Below are positions 8,550 through 17,947 of a DNA stretch of 64,000 nucleotides, one piece after another. The notes under the pieces were generated by a model. It was not told where the DNA came from. It saw only the letters and a program-made list of their open reading frames with translations, and did no database searches. The DNA is from Morganella morganii (lineage in GTDB: Bacteria > Pseudomonadota > Gammaproteobacteria > Enterobacterales > Enterobacteriaceae). A program made the position numbers and the translations under genes. The stretch is from assembly GCF_019243775.1 (NCBI RefSeq), contig NZ_CP069157.1, positions 1,550,001 through 1,614,000 of the forward strand. The letters run 5' to 3'. Within the stretch, counting starts at the first letter, position 1. Each line of letters begins with the position of its first letter.

Positions 8550-9632
8550 ATGTTAGATTTGATCATTCAGTGGTACCGACGACGTTTTGCCGATCCGCAG
8601 GCAGTTGCTTTGACCGTTATTTTACTGGCGGGTTTCGGAATTATTTATTTTTTCAGCGGTATCTTAGCGCCGCTGCTGGTGGCAATTGTACTGGCGTACC
8701 TGCTGGAGTGGCCGATTCATCAGATGGAAAAACGGGGCTGCTCGCGCAAGCTGGCGATTATGCTGATCCTGACGCTGTTTATCGGGGTCAGCGTGCTGGT
8801 GATCTTTATCCTCGCGCCGACGGTCTGGGGACAGGGGCGTAACCTGCTGCTGGATATGCCGAATATGTTCAGTCGTTTCAATGAGTTCGCCCGTGAACTG
8901 CCGAACCGTTTCCCTGCGCTGATGGATGTCGGGCTGATGGATATGATCCTCGATAATGCCCGCAGCAAGCTGCTCTCAGTCGGGGATTCAGTGGTGAAAA
9001 TGTCGCTGGCGTCACTGGTGGGATTACTGGCGCTGACCATTTATCTGATTCTGGTGCCGTTGATGGTGTTCTTTTTACTGAAAGATAAAGAACAGCTGCT
9101 GCGCGGTTTTCAGCGTATTCTGCCGCGTAACCGCTCACTGGCCGGGAAAGTGTGGGTGGAGATGAATCAGCAGATTTCCAACTATATCCGCGGCAAAGTC
9201 ACCGAGATGATTATTGTCGGTGTTTGTACTTATATCGTCTTCGCGGTGGTCGGCCTGAATTATGCGTTACTGCTGGGTGTGCTGGTGGGGCTGTCAGTCC
9301 TTATCCCGTATGTGGGGGCGGTGATTGTGACGGTGCCGGTGGTTCTGGTCGGGCTGTTCCAGTGGGGACTGGATTCGGATTTCTGGACCATGTTTATCGC
9401 CTATCTGGTGGTGCAGGGGCTGGACAGCAATATCCTGGTGCCGATCCTCTATTCTGAGGCGGTGAACCTGCATCCGCTGGTGATTATTTTGTCGATTATT
9501 ATTTTCGGCGGATTATGGGGATTCTGGGGCGTATTCTTTGCTATCCCGTTAGCAACCCTGATTAAAGCAGTGATTCATTCCTGGCCTGAAGAGGTTGCTG
9601 AAGATAATATACAATCAGTATCAAAGGAATAA
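8550..9632 (+). CDS. perM: PerM, AI-2E family transporter/permease
   Basis: This is a 360-residue polytopic inner-membrane protein of the AI-2E exporter-like family (PF01594), close to E. coli PerM (about 353 residues). Hydrophobic helices lie near residues 20-60 and 150-180 and in the C-terminal half, with the family signature of a charged loop LLKDKEQLLRGFQRILPRN followed by GLDSNILVPILYS and a glycine-rich GGLWGFWG helix. The ATG at 8550 follows GGAG-like bases; an upstream in-frame start at 8502 is less likely. It is transcribed divergently from bepA. The physiological substrate is not established. Confidence 0.88.
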   Translation: MLDLIIQWYRRRFADPQAVALTVILLAGFGIIYFFSGILAPLLVAIVLAYLLEWPIHQMEKRGCSRKLAIMLILTLFIGVSVLVIFILAPTVWGQGRNLLLDMPNMFSRFNEFARELPNRFPALMDVGLMDMILDNARSKLLSVGDSVVKMSLASLVGLLALTIYLILVPLMVFFLLKDKEQLLRGFQRILPRNRSLAGKVWVEMNQQISNYIRGKVTEMIIVGVCTYIVFAVVGLNYALLLGVLVGLSVLIPYVGAVIVTVPVVLVGLFQWGLDSDFWTMFIAYLVVQGLDSNILVPILYSEAVNLHPLVIILSIIIFGGLWGFWGVFFAIPLATLIKAVIHSWPEEVAEDNIQSVSKE

Positions 9633-9641
9633 TCAAAAAAT

Positions 9642-9674
9642 AAAAAGTGATGTTTTTATAAAACATCACTTTTA
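9642..9674. terminator. Bidirectional terminator between perM and the TPS gene
   Basis: AAAAAGTGATGTTTT and AAAACATCACTTTT form a long A/T-flanked stem, with A runs before and T runs after. It therefore serves both converging genes. Confidence 0.85.
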
Positions 9675-9693
9675 TATTCATACCGCTATTCGG

Positions 9694-11028
9694 TCAGATA
9701 TCAAAATTATGGGTGGTAACTGACACGTTCTCATTCCGGGAACCATTGCCATAAACACCAACAATACCATGTATTGCAGAGTCAGCATCTGTTCTCAGAT
9801 AATGGTCATTATAGAATTGTACTGAACCGGCAGTGACATTCATTTTTCCGGTAAACATTATGCCATCGTTTTTAATGTGTACGGCGTCATGCTTTCCTGC
9901 AATATTGAATTGTCCGGTTGCAAATGTGGCACCGGTATCATTACTGACAGATAAGGTATTATCTCGCAGATAACCCTGATATGCATTATTTTTCAGGTCA
10001 ATCATATGGTTGATGTTATGACTGTTAATGGACATATTTTGGGCATAAAAATTATTTGGTTTTTCCCCTGCTGTAGTATTGTAAATGGAGAAATTGCCAT
10101 TATAATCAACAGTCAGATTTTTTGTACTAATCTTTTGATAATTAGAAATACTACCATTTTTTGCATTAATATTAATATTTGATGCTTTAAGATAACCATC
10201 ATTAATAAGTTCAGAATGTAGTAAGTTTAAGTTAACCTCCGATAATATAATATTACCGTTATTTGTTAACGTTGCATTTTTGGCATTGACGGTCATTTTA
10301 CCGCGTATTTTAGTATCGCTGTCGATCAATGAATTCGAATATGAGCCTGAACTATTAACTACTTCCCCCGGGGTTAATTTAACATCAGAAATCTGAGAGT
10401 TAAGATTATTTTTAAGATCGATATTATCTGCACCAATATTAATCGTTGTATGCGGTGAATTAACATAAGAGCTGTTGATTTCAACGCTGTTTCCCGTTAA
10501 TGTCAGGTTGCTTTTTATCGCATTTTTTTTGACATTACTAACGATAACATTATTCGTTATATTTTTAAAACCGATTAGTTTTCCTGTAGTAACATCAAGT
10601 GAAGTATTTCCGGCTAATAGTGTCAGGTGGCTGACATTAGATACACCACAGCTGTTACAGTTAACGCCATTCGGGTTAGCAATGACCAGACTGGCTTGTT
10701 TACCAATAATGGCCATAGTGCCATCGAGCTGACTGATATTGGTTCCGGTTACTTCGTTGATAATCACACGAGCTGATGGTGAATTATCAATATTCAGGCC
10801 ATTTTTTCCGACATTGAATTCAGTAAAGTAATTGTGTGAAATACCATTTGAATTTGGTGTGCTGATTGATTGTGTCGGTTTATTATCCTTAATCCGGATA
10901 TTAACTTCGGGTGATGCCTGATCTGCCGTGATTTTATAACCATCACGATAGGTGAAATCTTGTGTCGCCGCCGATAAATAAGCAGGTGATAAAAATAATA
11001 ATACGGTAGCAATTTTGGTTAACTTCAT
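9694..11028 (-). CDS. Short two-partner-secretion exoprotein (filamentous haemagglutinin N-terminal domain)
   Basis: This is a 444-residue secreted protein with a signal peptide (MKLTKIATVLLFLSPAYLSA) and a complete TPS domain: NGISHNYFTEFNVGKNGLNI, SARVIINEVTG, then NPNGVNCNSCGVSN near residues 114-127. A short beta-helix of Asn/Ser-rich repeats follows, and the protein ends at THNFDI with no DUF637, pretoxin or toxin domain. AGGGA precedes the ATG. No TpsB transporter gene is adjacent, so it must use one encoded elsewhere or be a relic. It is AT-rich and sits between perM and bcp, where E. coli carries hyf. It could be a secreted adhesin, a decoy or a remnant; these cannot be separated here. 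Confidence 0.85.
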   Translation of the reverse strand: MKLTKIATVLLFLSPAYLSAATQDFTYRDGYKITADQASPEVNIRIKDNKPTQSISTPNSNGISHNYFTEFNVGKNGLNIDNSPSARVIINEVTGTNISQLDGTMAIIGKQASLVIANPNGVNCNSCGVSNVSHLTLLAGNTSLDVTTGKLIGFKNITNNVIVSNVKKNAIKSNLTLTGNSVEINSSYVNSPHTTINIGADNIDLKNNLNSQISDVKLTPGEVVNSSGSYSNSLIDSDTKIRGKMTVNAKNATLTNNGNIILSEVNLNLLHSELINDGYLKASNININAKNGSISNYQKISTKNLTVDYNGNFSIYNTTAGEKPNNFYAQNMSINSHNINHMIDLKNNAYQGYLRDNTLSVSNDTGATFATGQFNIAGKHDAVHIKNDGIMFTGKMNVTAGSVQFYNDHYLRTDADSAIHGIVGVYGNGSRNENVSVTTHNFDI

Positions 11029-11148
11029 TAAGTATCCCTTTTAATAGCGTGACATCATTGTCAGCAGAGATACAATATCATATTAACTTAATTACAAAGT
11101 ACTAATATCCAGAATATGTATTTTTTTTAAAAAAACATCAGGAATATA

Positions 11149-11176
11149 AAAAACACTACCGGGAGATAGTGTTTTT
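11149..11176 (-). terminator. bcp terminator
   Basis: AAAAACACTA and TAGTGTTTTT form a 10-bp stem around CCGGGAGA. On the minus strand the stem ends in T residues, just past the bcp stop codon. The DNA further left (T8A7 at 11121-11135) is an A-tract upstream of the TPS gene. Confidence 0.75.
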
Positions 11177-11194
11177 ATCATTCCGGCAAATAAA

Positions 11195-11665
11195 TCAGCT
11201 GTGAGCTTTGAGGTATTCAAGCACAACCTGATCATGGTCGCTGGTTTTGAATTTATCAAAAACATGCTCGATTTTACCATCAGCGCCGATTAAGAAGCTG
11301 ATGCGGTGAATACCGTCGTAGGTTTTCCCCATAAACTGTTTTTCACCCCAGACGCCAAATGCTTCAGCAACCGCGTGGTCTTCATCTGACAGCAGGGTAA
11401 AATTCAGTAACTCTTTTTCCGCGAAACGGGACAGTTTTTCGGGTTTGTCTGTACTGATCCCCAGCACTTCAACATTGAACTGTTTCAGTTCATCCATATT
11501 GTCGCGCAGACCGCATGCCTGGACAGTACAGCCCGGCGTCATGGCTTTGGGATAAAAATACACCAGCACACGCTGACCGGCATAATCGGCCAGGCTGATT
11601 GATTCACCATCCTGGTCGGGAAGGCTGAACAGGGGCGCCTTATCACCGGCGTTCAATGGGCTCAT
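11195..11665 (-). CDS. bcp: Thioredoxin-dependent thiol peroxidase Bcp
   Basis: Bcp is an atypical 2-Cys peroxiredoxin (PrxQ type) that reduces H2O2 and organic peroxides with thioredoxin. The 156 residues match E. coli Bcp closely. The motif AMTPGCTVQACGLRDN holds the peroxidatic Cys and, five residues later, the resolving Cys; GKTYDGIHRISFLIG is also family-typical. The start is MSPLNAGDKAPLFSLPDQDG. gcvR lies 37 bases upstream on the same strand, as in E. coli. Confidence 0.96.
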   Translation of the reverse strand: MSPLNAGDKAPLFSLPDQDGESISLADYAGQRVLVYFYPKAMTPGCTVQACGLRDNMDELKQFNVEVLGISTDKPEKLSRFAEKELLNFTLLSDEDHAVAEAFGVWGEKQFMGKTYDGIHRISFLIGADGKIEHVFDKFKTSDHDQVVLEYLKAHS

Positions 11666-11702
11666 TACACACTCTCCGTAAACGTAATAATAAACACAAA
11701 CA

Positions 11703-12263
11703 TTAATGATTCATCAGGGTAATAGTGCCTTCGGCCTGTAACTCAGCACAAAGACGGTAAAACTGCTGCTGCAGCACCGCGTTGTTTTCCCCTGTCGGGT
11801 GATGCGCGGTGATCTGAATCTCCAGCAGTACTGCGTCTGTATCATCCTCCGGCCGGGTTTTGGACACCAGTTCAGCCAGGGTGTAATCCAGTCTCATAAA
11901 CAGATTGGTAAAGCGTTCCACCAGCCCCGCGGCATCAGGCACCGTGACCTGCGCACTGACACCGGTGGTGGCGGCAGGCTGATGCCCGCGCTGTGTCCGT
12001 TTCATGACTGTCAGCAGGTCAAGCTCCGCCGCCAGTACCGGCAGGGTAGCCTCCAGCATGGCAATGGCATTCCAGCTGCCTGACAGCATCATAATAAACG
12101 TGAACTCCTCACCGAAAATCGCCAGACGGCTGTCTTCGATATTACAGTCACACTCTCCGGCATGACGGGTAATCGCATTCACAATCCCTGCGCGATCCCG
12201 TCCCAGTGCAGTGATAACCAGATATTGCTGATCGCGTTGCGGCAAACCCTCATTCCTCTTCAT
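11703..12263 (-). CDS. gcvR: Glycine cleavage system regulator GcvR
   Basis: GcvR is a cytoplasmic protein of two ACT domains that binds GcvA and turns it into a repressor of gcvTHP when glycine is scarce. The 186 residues show ACT1 near 13-80 (YLVITALGRDRAGIVNAITR) and ACT2 near 100-180 (VTVPDAAGLVERFTNLFMRL). It has no DNA-binding domain. It is divergent from dapA. The roughly 300 bases between gcvR and dapA hold promoter-like AT-rich DNA but no other gene that I can support. Confidence 0.93.
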   Translation of the reverse strand: MKRNEGLPQRDQQYLVITALGRDRAGIVNAITRHAGECDCNIEDSRLAIFGEEFTFIMMLSGSWNAIAMLEATLPVLAAELDLLTVMKRTQRGHQPAATTGVSAQVTVPDAAGLVERFTNLFMRLDYTLAELVSKTRPEDDTDAVLLEIQITAHHPTGENNAVLQQQFYRLCAELQAEGTITLMNH

Positions 12264-12563
12264 GACACCGTGAATGTGTTAAACATAAAGAAAGATAAGG
12301 CCGATAGCAATAACCTGTTGTGTGCTCTGCGGTAATAATCAAATGATTGCGGCATATCAAACCTGCCGGATACAGACACGTTATCATGTGTTCCGCCGTT
12401 TTACCGGTGAAAAAAGCGGACATTATTACTTCTTTTTAAGGTGTGCCGCCGGGTATTAACAAAATTCATTAAAAACGTACAGTTAGGGTGTTTTTTTTCT
12501 GCGCTCTGAACAAGTACCATTAAAATGTTGTCCTATATTTATCCGATTATGAGGGTTTCGTAC

Positions 12564-13463
12564 ATGTCACACATAAATGACGTTTTAAAAGGCAGTATTG
12601 TTGCGATGGTTACACCACTGGACACACAGGGTCGTGTTGATAAGGCGGGGCTCCGGAAATTAGTGGATTACCATGTCGCGGCAGGCACGTCCGCCATTGT
12701 GGCTGTCGGAACTACCGGGGAGTCCGCCACACTGTCACATCAGGAACATGTGGATGTGGTACTGGCGACACTGGAGTTTGCGGAAGGTCGTATTCCTGTT
12801 ATTGCCGGTACCGGCGCTAACGCGACCAACGAAGCCGTCTGGTTTACTGAGCAATTTGAAAACAGCGGCGTGGCGGCCTGTCTGACCGTTACCCCGTATT
12901 ACAACCGTCCGTCACAGGAAGGTCTGTATCAGCACTTTAAAGTGATTTCAGAGAATACCGCATTACCGCAAATTCTGTATAATGTGCCAACGCGCACCGG
13001 CTGTGATATGTTACCTGCAACTGTTGCCCGGCTGGCAAAACTGGACAATATTGTGGCAATTAAAGAAGCGACCGGGAACTTAAGCCGTGTGAATGAAATC
13101 AAAACCCTGGTGAATGATGAAAACTTCATTCTGCTCAGCGGTGATGACGCATCAGCACTGGATTTCACCCTCCTGGGCGGCAAAGGTGTGATTTCTGTGA
13201 CAGCCAACGTGGCTGCGGCAGAGATGGCACAGATGTTTGATCTTGCCCTGCGCGGGGATTTTGACCGTGCGCGTGTGATTAATAATCAACTGATGGACCT
13301 GCATCACACATTATTCTGTGAGCCAAGCCCGTCACCGGTAAAATGGGCCTGTCATCAGCTGGGTCTGATCGCAGAGCAGACACTGCGTCTGCCGCTGTTA
13401 CCGCTCACGGAAGCGGGGCAGAATACGGTCGGCCGTGCCATGAAGACGGCGGGCATACGATAA
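12564..13463 (+). CDS. dapA: 4-hydroxy-tetrahydrodipicolinate synthase
   Basis: DapA condenses pyruvate with aspartate semialdehyde, the first committed step of lysine and diaminopimelate synthesis in the cytoplasm. The TIM-barrel protein shows [31 protein letters not shown] and the Schiff-base lysine in VAIKEATGN. The start at 12564 ([13 protein letters not shown]) follows GAGG at 12551-12554. The upstream in-frame starts add residues absent in E. coli. bamC follows after 17 bases, so dapA-bamC is one unit as in E. coli. Confidence 0.96.
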   Translation: MSHINDVLKGSIVAMVTPLDTQGRVDKAGLRKLVDYHVAAGTSAIVAVGTTGESATLSHQEHVDVVLATLEFAEGRIPVIAGTGANATNEAVWFTEQFENSGVAACLTVTPYYNRPSQEGLYQHFKVISENTALPQILYNVPTRTGCDMLPATVARLAKLDNIVAIKEATGNLSRVNEIKTLVNDENFILLSGDDASALDFTLLGGKGVISVTANVAAAEMAQMFDLALRGDFDRARVINNQLMDLHHTLFCEPSPSPVKWACHQLGLIAEQTLRLPLLPLTEAGQNTVGRAMKTAGIR

Positions 13464-13480
13464 TATTTTAGGGAATCTGA

Positions 13481-14530
13481 ATGGCAACACTACTGCAAAA
13501 ATCAAAGGTTACGAAGCTCGCTGGTCTTTCCGTGGTTTTATTACTGGCAGCCTGCTCCGGCGATCAGCACTATAAGCGTCAGGTCAGCGGCGATACTTCG
13601 TACCTGGATGCGCCGCAGTTACAGGCGCTGAATGTTCCTCAGGGGATGATCCTGCCGTTACAGAGCGGCCAGTATGATATTCCTCAGGTTAAGCAGGATG
13701 GTGCGACCGGTCTGGCGCTGGACATCCGTCCGCCGGTACAGACTGTCAGCCTGTTAGCAGGTTCCCGTACTGAAACAGCAGGAGACGCAAGCCGTCTTCT
13801 GCTGGAGAATTCAGCGGAAAACAGAACGCTGTGGGCTCAGATCAACCGCGTTCTGGCCGATCGCTCAGTGCCGGTCAGCCAGCGTGATGAAGCCGGTGGC
13901 GTGATTGTCACTGACTGGATTGTCTGGCAGCGTGCGGATGAAGACCTGCCGTTACAGTCCCGCCAGCGCATCAAAATTGAACCGGCCGGTTCACAGGTGG
14001 CAGTTGTTGTGACCAGTGAAGGTCTGAAACAGGGTGAAAACCCGGTGACAGATAAAACAGAAATTACCCGTTATAACAACCTGACACTCAACGAGCTGGT
14101 GGACGGCCTTGACCGTATGCGTAATGCCGCACGTCAGGAAACCAATGCGTCACAGTATGCGGCTCCGGACGTTCAGAGCGGCAGTGATAAAACCGGTCTG
14201 CCGCAGATTATTGTCCGCGCGCCGTTTGATGTGGTCTGGTCCCGTCTGCCGGTTGTGCTGGAAAGCGTCGGCATGAAAGTGGGTGACCGCACCCGTTCGA
14301 CCGGGAATATTGAAGTGACATACAAAGGGCTGAGTTCTGCAGAGTGGAGCAGCCTGGGTATGGATGATCCGTCAGTGGCCGAAGGTGATTACACCTTACA
14401 GGTCGGTGACCTGGATAACCGCAGCAGCCTCCAGTTTATCAGTGCCAAAGGGAAACCGCTGACACAGAAAGAAAATGATGAAATGGTGAAAGCGCTGGAA
14501 GCGGCATTCAGCAAATCATCTGTAAAATAA
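13481..14530 (+). CDS. bamC: Outer membrane assembly lipoprotein BamC (NlpB)
   Basis: BamC is a lipoprotein of the BAM complex that folds outer-membrane beta-barrels. The 349 residues start with a lipoprotein signal ending in LLAACSG, where Cys25 is the lipidation site. Next come the unstructured BamD-binding N-terminus (YLDAPQLQALNVPQGM) and two helix-grip domains (about 100-215 and 225-345). It is cotranscribed with dapA. In E. coli purC follows directly; here four accessory genes intervene. Confidence 0.95.
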   Translation: MATLLQKSKVTKLAGLSVVLLLAACSGDQHYKRQVSGDTSYLDAPQLQALNVPQGMILPLQSGQYDIPQVKQDGATGLALDIRPPVQTVSLLAGSRTETAGDASRLLLENSAENRTLWAQINRVLADRSVPVSQRDEAGGVIVTDWIVWQRADEDLPLQSRQRIKIEPAGSQVAVVVTSEGLKQGENPVTDKTEITRYNNLTLNELVDGLDRMRNAARQETNASQYAAPDVQSGSDKTGLPQIIVRAPFDVVWSRLPVVLESVGMKVGDRTRSTGNIEVTYKGLSSAEWSSLGMDDPSVAEGDYTLQVGDLDNRSSLQFISAKGKPLTQKENDEMVKALEAAFSKSSVK

Positions 14531-14571
14531 TATATTCACGCAACATATAAATGCGTAAATATAATTATCGG

Positions 14572-14603
14572 TACCGGCCATTGTTAATGGCCGGTATTTT
14601 TTT
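14572..14603 (+). terminator. dapA-bamC terminator
   Basis: TACCGGCCATT and AATGGCCGGTA form an 11-bp perfect stem with a 3-base loop, followed by a run of T. This is a strong intrinsic terminator 40 bases after the bamC stop. Confidence 0.93.
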
Positions 14604-14807
14604 ATATCGTTATTATTTTGTAATAAATTGATACACAACCTAATCATTTTTAAGATAAATTCTTATTTCTCTGTCTTACATATCGCATTATTAGCCACGT
14701 TTATGCCAGGCTCTCCGGTTATATTTAAATACTTATAATTATTTTTTCGCTATATTCAGCCGCATTGTCTGCTGAATATCAGGCTACCCGGAATTGACAG
14801 GGCTGAC

Positions 14808-15836
14808 ATGGATTTATCTTCGGACTCTTCACGACCTTTACTGAGCATTGTTGTTGCCGTCTATAACGGGGAAAAATTTCTTCCTCAGTTTTTTGACTGC
14901 CTGCTGAAACAAACACTTCCTGCCTGGGAGCTGATCCTCGTTAATGACGGTTCCAAAGATAATACGGATGCTGTGCTGCGTGAATGGCAGGACAAATTCC
15001 CGTCTGTCACTATTCTGGAACAGGCAAATCAGGGCGTCTCTGTGGCGCGGAATACCGGTTTTGCAGTGGCAAAAGGGCAATACATCACGTTTCCGGACAT
15101 TGATGATGTGATTCACCCGCAAATGTACGGCCGCCTGCTGGAAATTGCGCTTGCCGGAAAACTGGATGTGGCAACCTGCAATGGTACCTATGTTTATGAA
15201 GACGGGCGTGAACCACGGCCGATTTTCCCGCCTGATCGTCTGCGTTCCACCGGCGTTCTTTCCGGGCCGGACTGGCTGAAACGGGCACTCAACTCCCGTA
15301 AGTTCCTGCATGTGACCTGGCTGAACCTGTACCGCACTGATTTTCTGCGTGAGCAGGGCTATTATTTTGAGCCGGGGCTGCACCACCAGGATATTCCGTG
15401 GACAACCGAACTGCTGATGACCGCAGCGCGGGTGGAATATATTGATGAACGTTATTACGATTATCTGATCCATTCCGAATCGGTATCGCATACGCCGCCT
15501 GATGACAAAATCCGCGTACGTACAGTCCATAATTACATGAAAATCCTGGAAATGCTGGACGATATCAATCAGCGCCATGCGGATGTCGCGAAGCAGATCC
15601 CTGCCTGTCACTGGCAGATTTCCAAAGAAGGGCTGGGGATCCTGCATACCATCAGTGAGATAGAATCTCCGGAGGTGAAACAGGAGATTGTGCGTGAACT
15701 GTTTGATCGCGGGATCTGGTCACTCATCTGGGATAACGCCAAAGATTTGCGGCTGCGCTGGCGGCTGGCACGCCGTTATCCGCGTCTGAAAGCGATTCTG
15801 AAAGACGCCGCGGAGAATACAGCAACACCGGCCTGA
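14808..15836 (+). CDS. Family 2 glycosyltransferase
   Basis: This is a 342-residue GT-A fold inverting glycosyltransferase. The N-terminus has LSIVVAVYNGEKFLPQFFDC, then LILVNDGSKDNTDAV (nucleotide-binding Asp) and QGVSVARNTGFAVAKGQYI. The metal-binding DXD position reads FPDIDD. The C-terminal half has no obvious transmembrane helix, so it probably works on the inner face of the membrane on a surface polysaccharide or lipooligosaccharide. Donor and acceptor cannot be told. AGGG precedes the ATG. It stands alone between bamC and a convergent carrier gene. Confidence 0.8.
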   Translation: MDLSSDSSRPLLSIVVAVYNGEKFLPQFFDCLLKQTLPAWELILVNDGSKDNTDAVLREWQDKFPSVTILEQANQGVSVARNTGFAVAKGQYITFPDIDDVIHPQMYGRLLEIALAGKLDVATCNGTYVYEDGREPRPIFPPDRLRSTGVLSGPDWLKRALNSRKFLHVTWLNLYRTDFLREQGYYFEPGLHHQDIPWTTELLMTAARVEYIDERYYDYLIHSESVSHTPPDDKIRVRTVHNYMKILEMLDDINQRHADVAKQIPACHWQISKEGLGILHTISEIESPEVKQEIVRELFDRGIWSLIWDNAKDLRLRWRLARRYPRLKAILKDAAENTATPA

Positions 15837-15850
15837 CGGCCGGTGTTTTT
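15824..15850. terminator. Terminator overlapping the glycosyltransferase stop codon
   Basis: AACACCGGCC and GGCCGGTGTT form a 10-bp stem; the TGA stop codon lies in the loop and TTTTT follows. It sits between converging genes. Confidence 0.9.
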
Positions 15851-15857
15851 ACATCGG

Positions 15858-17012
15858 TTACATCCGGACTTTGCGCGACAGCAGCGCGACCAGCAACAGC
15901 AGCGCAACCACGGCCAGCAGCGCGGCGGGCAGGGTGAAGCGGTAAGCAATCAGCCCGACAGACGCCGGTCCTGCCAGAATACCGAGATAACCCAGAGTGG
16001 TTACCGCCGGGACGGCAACGGCCTGCGGCATACTGGTCTGGCGGCCGATAGCGGAAAACATTACCGGTACCACGTTGGCACATCCCAGGCCGATCAGCCC
16101 GTAACCGGTGAGCGCCAGAAGCCAGTTGTCACTCAGCACACTCAGCAGAAGACCACCGGCAGCCAGCAGGGCGCCCCACAGCACCACCTGCGGCCGTCCG
16201 AGTACCGCAACAATTTTGTCGCCGGTCAGCCGCCCGAGGGACATCAGCACCGCGAAGCAGGCAAAACCCAACCCGCCCATGCTTTCCGGCACATGACGAT
16301 ACTCTGTCAGGAAAACCGCACTCCAGTCCAGCACACTGCCTTCGGCCAGAAAGGTGGCGAAGCAGATAATCCCTATCAGTAATACCGCACCGCGCGGCAC
16401 AGCAAATGCAGGGCCTTCTGACGGCCAGGCGTAATCCAGCATGCCTTTATAACTGAGAGCCAGCAGCAGGAGGCAAATCACTGTTACGGCACCGGCCGCC
16501 TGTAATGCGTCCATCCCGGCCAGCATAAAGCCGCTCATGGCACCCGCACCGGCAATGCCGCCGACACTGTAGAACCCGTGAAAGCCGGACATCATTGGTT
16601 TTGGTGCCGCTTTCTCAACAATAATGGCCTGAATATTCATGGCACAGTCGGTAATGCCGATCCCCATACCGAAAATAATCAGCGTCAGAGCCAGTAACCC
16701 GGTGTGATTAATGACCGCCAGCAGCGGCAGGGCTGCACTAAGCAGGATAACGGAAACGGTCATCACCCTGCGGCAGCCGAAACGGGTGGTCAGCACGCCG
16801 GTCAGCGGCATGGCGACCAGCGCACCACCGCCGAGACAGAGCAGTAATAACCCGAGAACACCGTCATTCACGCCGGTGTTCAGTTTGGCAAACGGCACCA
16901 GTGCTGCCCAGGCCGCGGAGGCAAAACCGGCGACAAAAAAGAGCGCGCGGGTGGCCATCTGTTCCCGTCCCGCCGGTGCGGCGGGCGGTGTTACTGCAAT
17001 TACATCACTCAT
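15858..17012 (-). CDS. MFS transporter, YbjJ-like
   Basis: This is a 384-residue, about 12-helix major facilitator of the inner membrane. The loop 2-3 region reads GVLTTRFGCRRVMTV, and helix 5 has FHGFYSVGGIAGA, typical of the FucP/YbjJ sugar-porter branch. The second half has GRLTGDKIVAVLGRPQV. It follows hisN-like by 51 bases on the same strand, so the two are probably one operon under the divergent DeoR regulator. A phosphorylated or neutral sugar-like substrate is a guess from this context. Confidence 0.78.
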   Translation of the reverse strand: MSDVIAVTPPAAPAGREQMATRALFFVAGFASAAWAALVPFAKLNTGVNDGVLGLLLLCLGGGALVAMPLTGVLTTRFGCRRVMTVSVILLSAALPLLAVINHTGLLALTLIIFGMGIGITDCAMNIQAIIVEKAAPKPMMSGFHGFYSVGGIAGAGAMSGFMLAGMDALQAAGAVTVICLLLLALSYKGMLDYAWPSEGPAFAVPRGAVLLIGIICFATFLAEGSVLDWSAVFLTEYRHVPESMGGLGFACFAVLMSLGRLTGDKIVAVLGRPQVVLWGALLAAGGLLLSVLSDNWLLALTGYGLIGLGCANVVPVMFSAIGRQTSMPQAVAVPAVTTLGYLGILAGPASVGLIAYRFTLPAALLAVVALLLLVALLSRKVRM

Positions 17013-17063
17013 TCACAACAACCTTTGTAATACGAATTTATAATCATAATCATTATACGATTA

Positions 17064-17861
17064 TTAAATATTTTTGTTCAGAATAGTCAGCACCTGCTGA
17101 TGGAGACGCGGACAACCACTGGCGAGAACAGCACCGCCCTGTATGGCGGGTCCGCCGTCAAGGGTTGTCACGCAACCACCGGCCTGCTCAATGATCGGGA
17201 TAAATGCAGCGATATCATATGGCTGAAGGGCGTAATCAAAGCACAGATCGATTTTGCCTGCCGCTACCATCGCCATGGCATAGCACTCGCCGCCGAAACG
17301 GGTCATTAAGACCTTTTCCATCAGATCGGCCAGCCGGATTTCCGGGAAACGGGGCATCGGCTCCGGTGAATTGGTATGCAGAATGGCATTGGCCAGGGTG
17401 ATGTTTTTGCGGGTTTTCATCACATATGTCCCGTGCGGGCTGCTGTGCCAGCTGCGTTCACCATCCGCCCAGAAACGCTCGCCGGTGTACGGCTGGCTCA
17501 TCATTCCCATTACAGGCGTTCCGCGACATGTTAATCCGACCAGTGTTCCCCAGACCGGCAACCCGAGCATAAACGGGCGGGTACCGTCCACCGGATCAAG
17601 GATCCACTGATAGTCCCCTTCGCCGGTCAGACCGAACTCCTCACCCAGAATACTGTGCTGCGGATATGCTGCGCTGATCATTTCCCGCAGCGCGATTTCA
17701 GCCTGCCGGTCTGCATCCGTCACCGGATCAAAACTGACACCTTCTTTGATTTTGGTATCGACGGACAGTGTATGCCCGGGTAAAAAACGCGGTAACGTCT
17801 CTTGTGCTGCGCGGTTGGCTAACTGATGAAAAAATGCGATATCCGGATGATGTGTGTTCAC
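17064..17861 (-). CDS. HisN-like / inositol-monophosphatase family phosphatase
   Basis: This is a 265-residue Mg-dependent phosphatase of the inositol monophosphatase superfamily. Metal ligands are seen in LGEEFG (about residues 73-78) and WILDPVDGTRPF (about 86-97), and a third site in the C-terminal half is YDIAAFIPIIEQAGG. The pattern fits the histidinol-phosphate phosphatase (HisN) subgroup, but family members also act on sugar phosphates. It is divergent from the DeoR regulator, with 86 bases between the two starts, and cotranscribed with the MFS gene, which suggests a carbohydrate role rather than histidine synthesis. Confidence 0.75.
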   Translation of the reverse strand: MNTHHPDIAFFHQLANRAAQETLPRFLPGHTLSVDTKIKEGVSFDPVTDADRQAEIALREMISAAYPQHSILGEEFGLTGEGDYQWILDPVDGTRPFMLGLPVWGTLVGLTCRGTPVMGMMSQPYTGERFWADGERSWHSSPHGTYVMKTRKNITLANAILHTNSPEPMPRFPEIRLADLMEKVLMTRFGGECYAMAMVAAGKIDLCFDYALQPYDIAAFIPIIEQAGGCVTTLDGGPAIQGGAVLASGCPRLHQQVLTILNKNI

Positions 17862-17947
17862 AGAATGACCTCAGCAGTGGCAGGGTTTCGATTGACCCGC
17901 AGGGGATGCACGTTTATGATGCTTTATGCAATTTACAGGAGAAATAC

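Noticed and set aside
14838-15647. 269-codon open frame on the minus strand opposite the glycosyltransferase gene
   Set aside because: The plus-strand frame shows clear GT2 motifs; the opposite frame is a shadow with no recognisable motif or suitable context.
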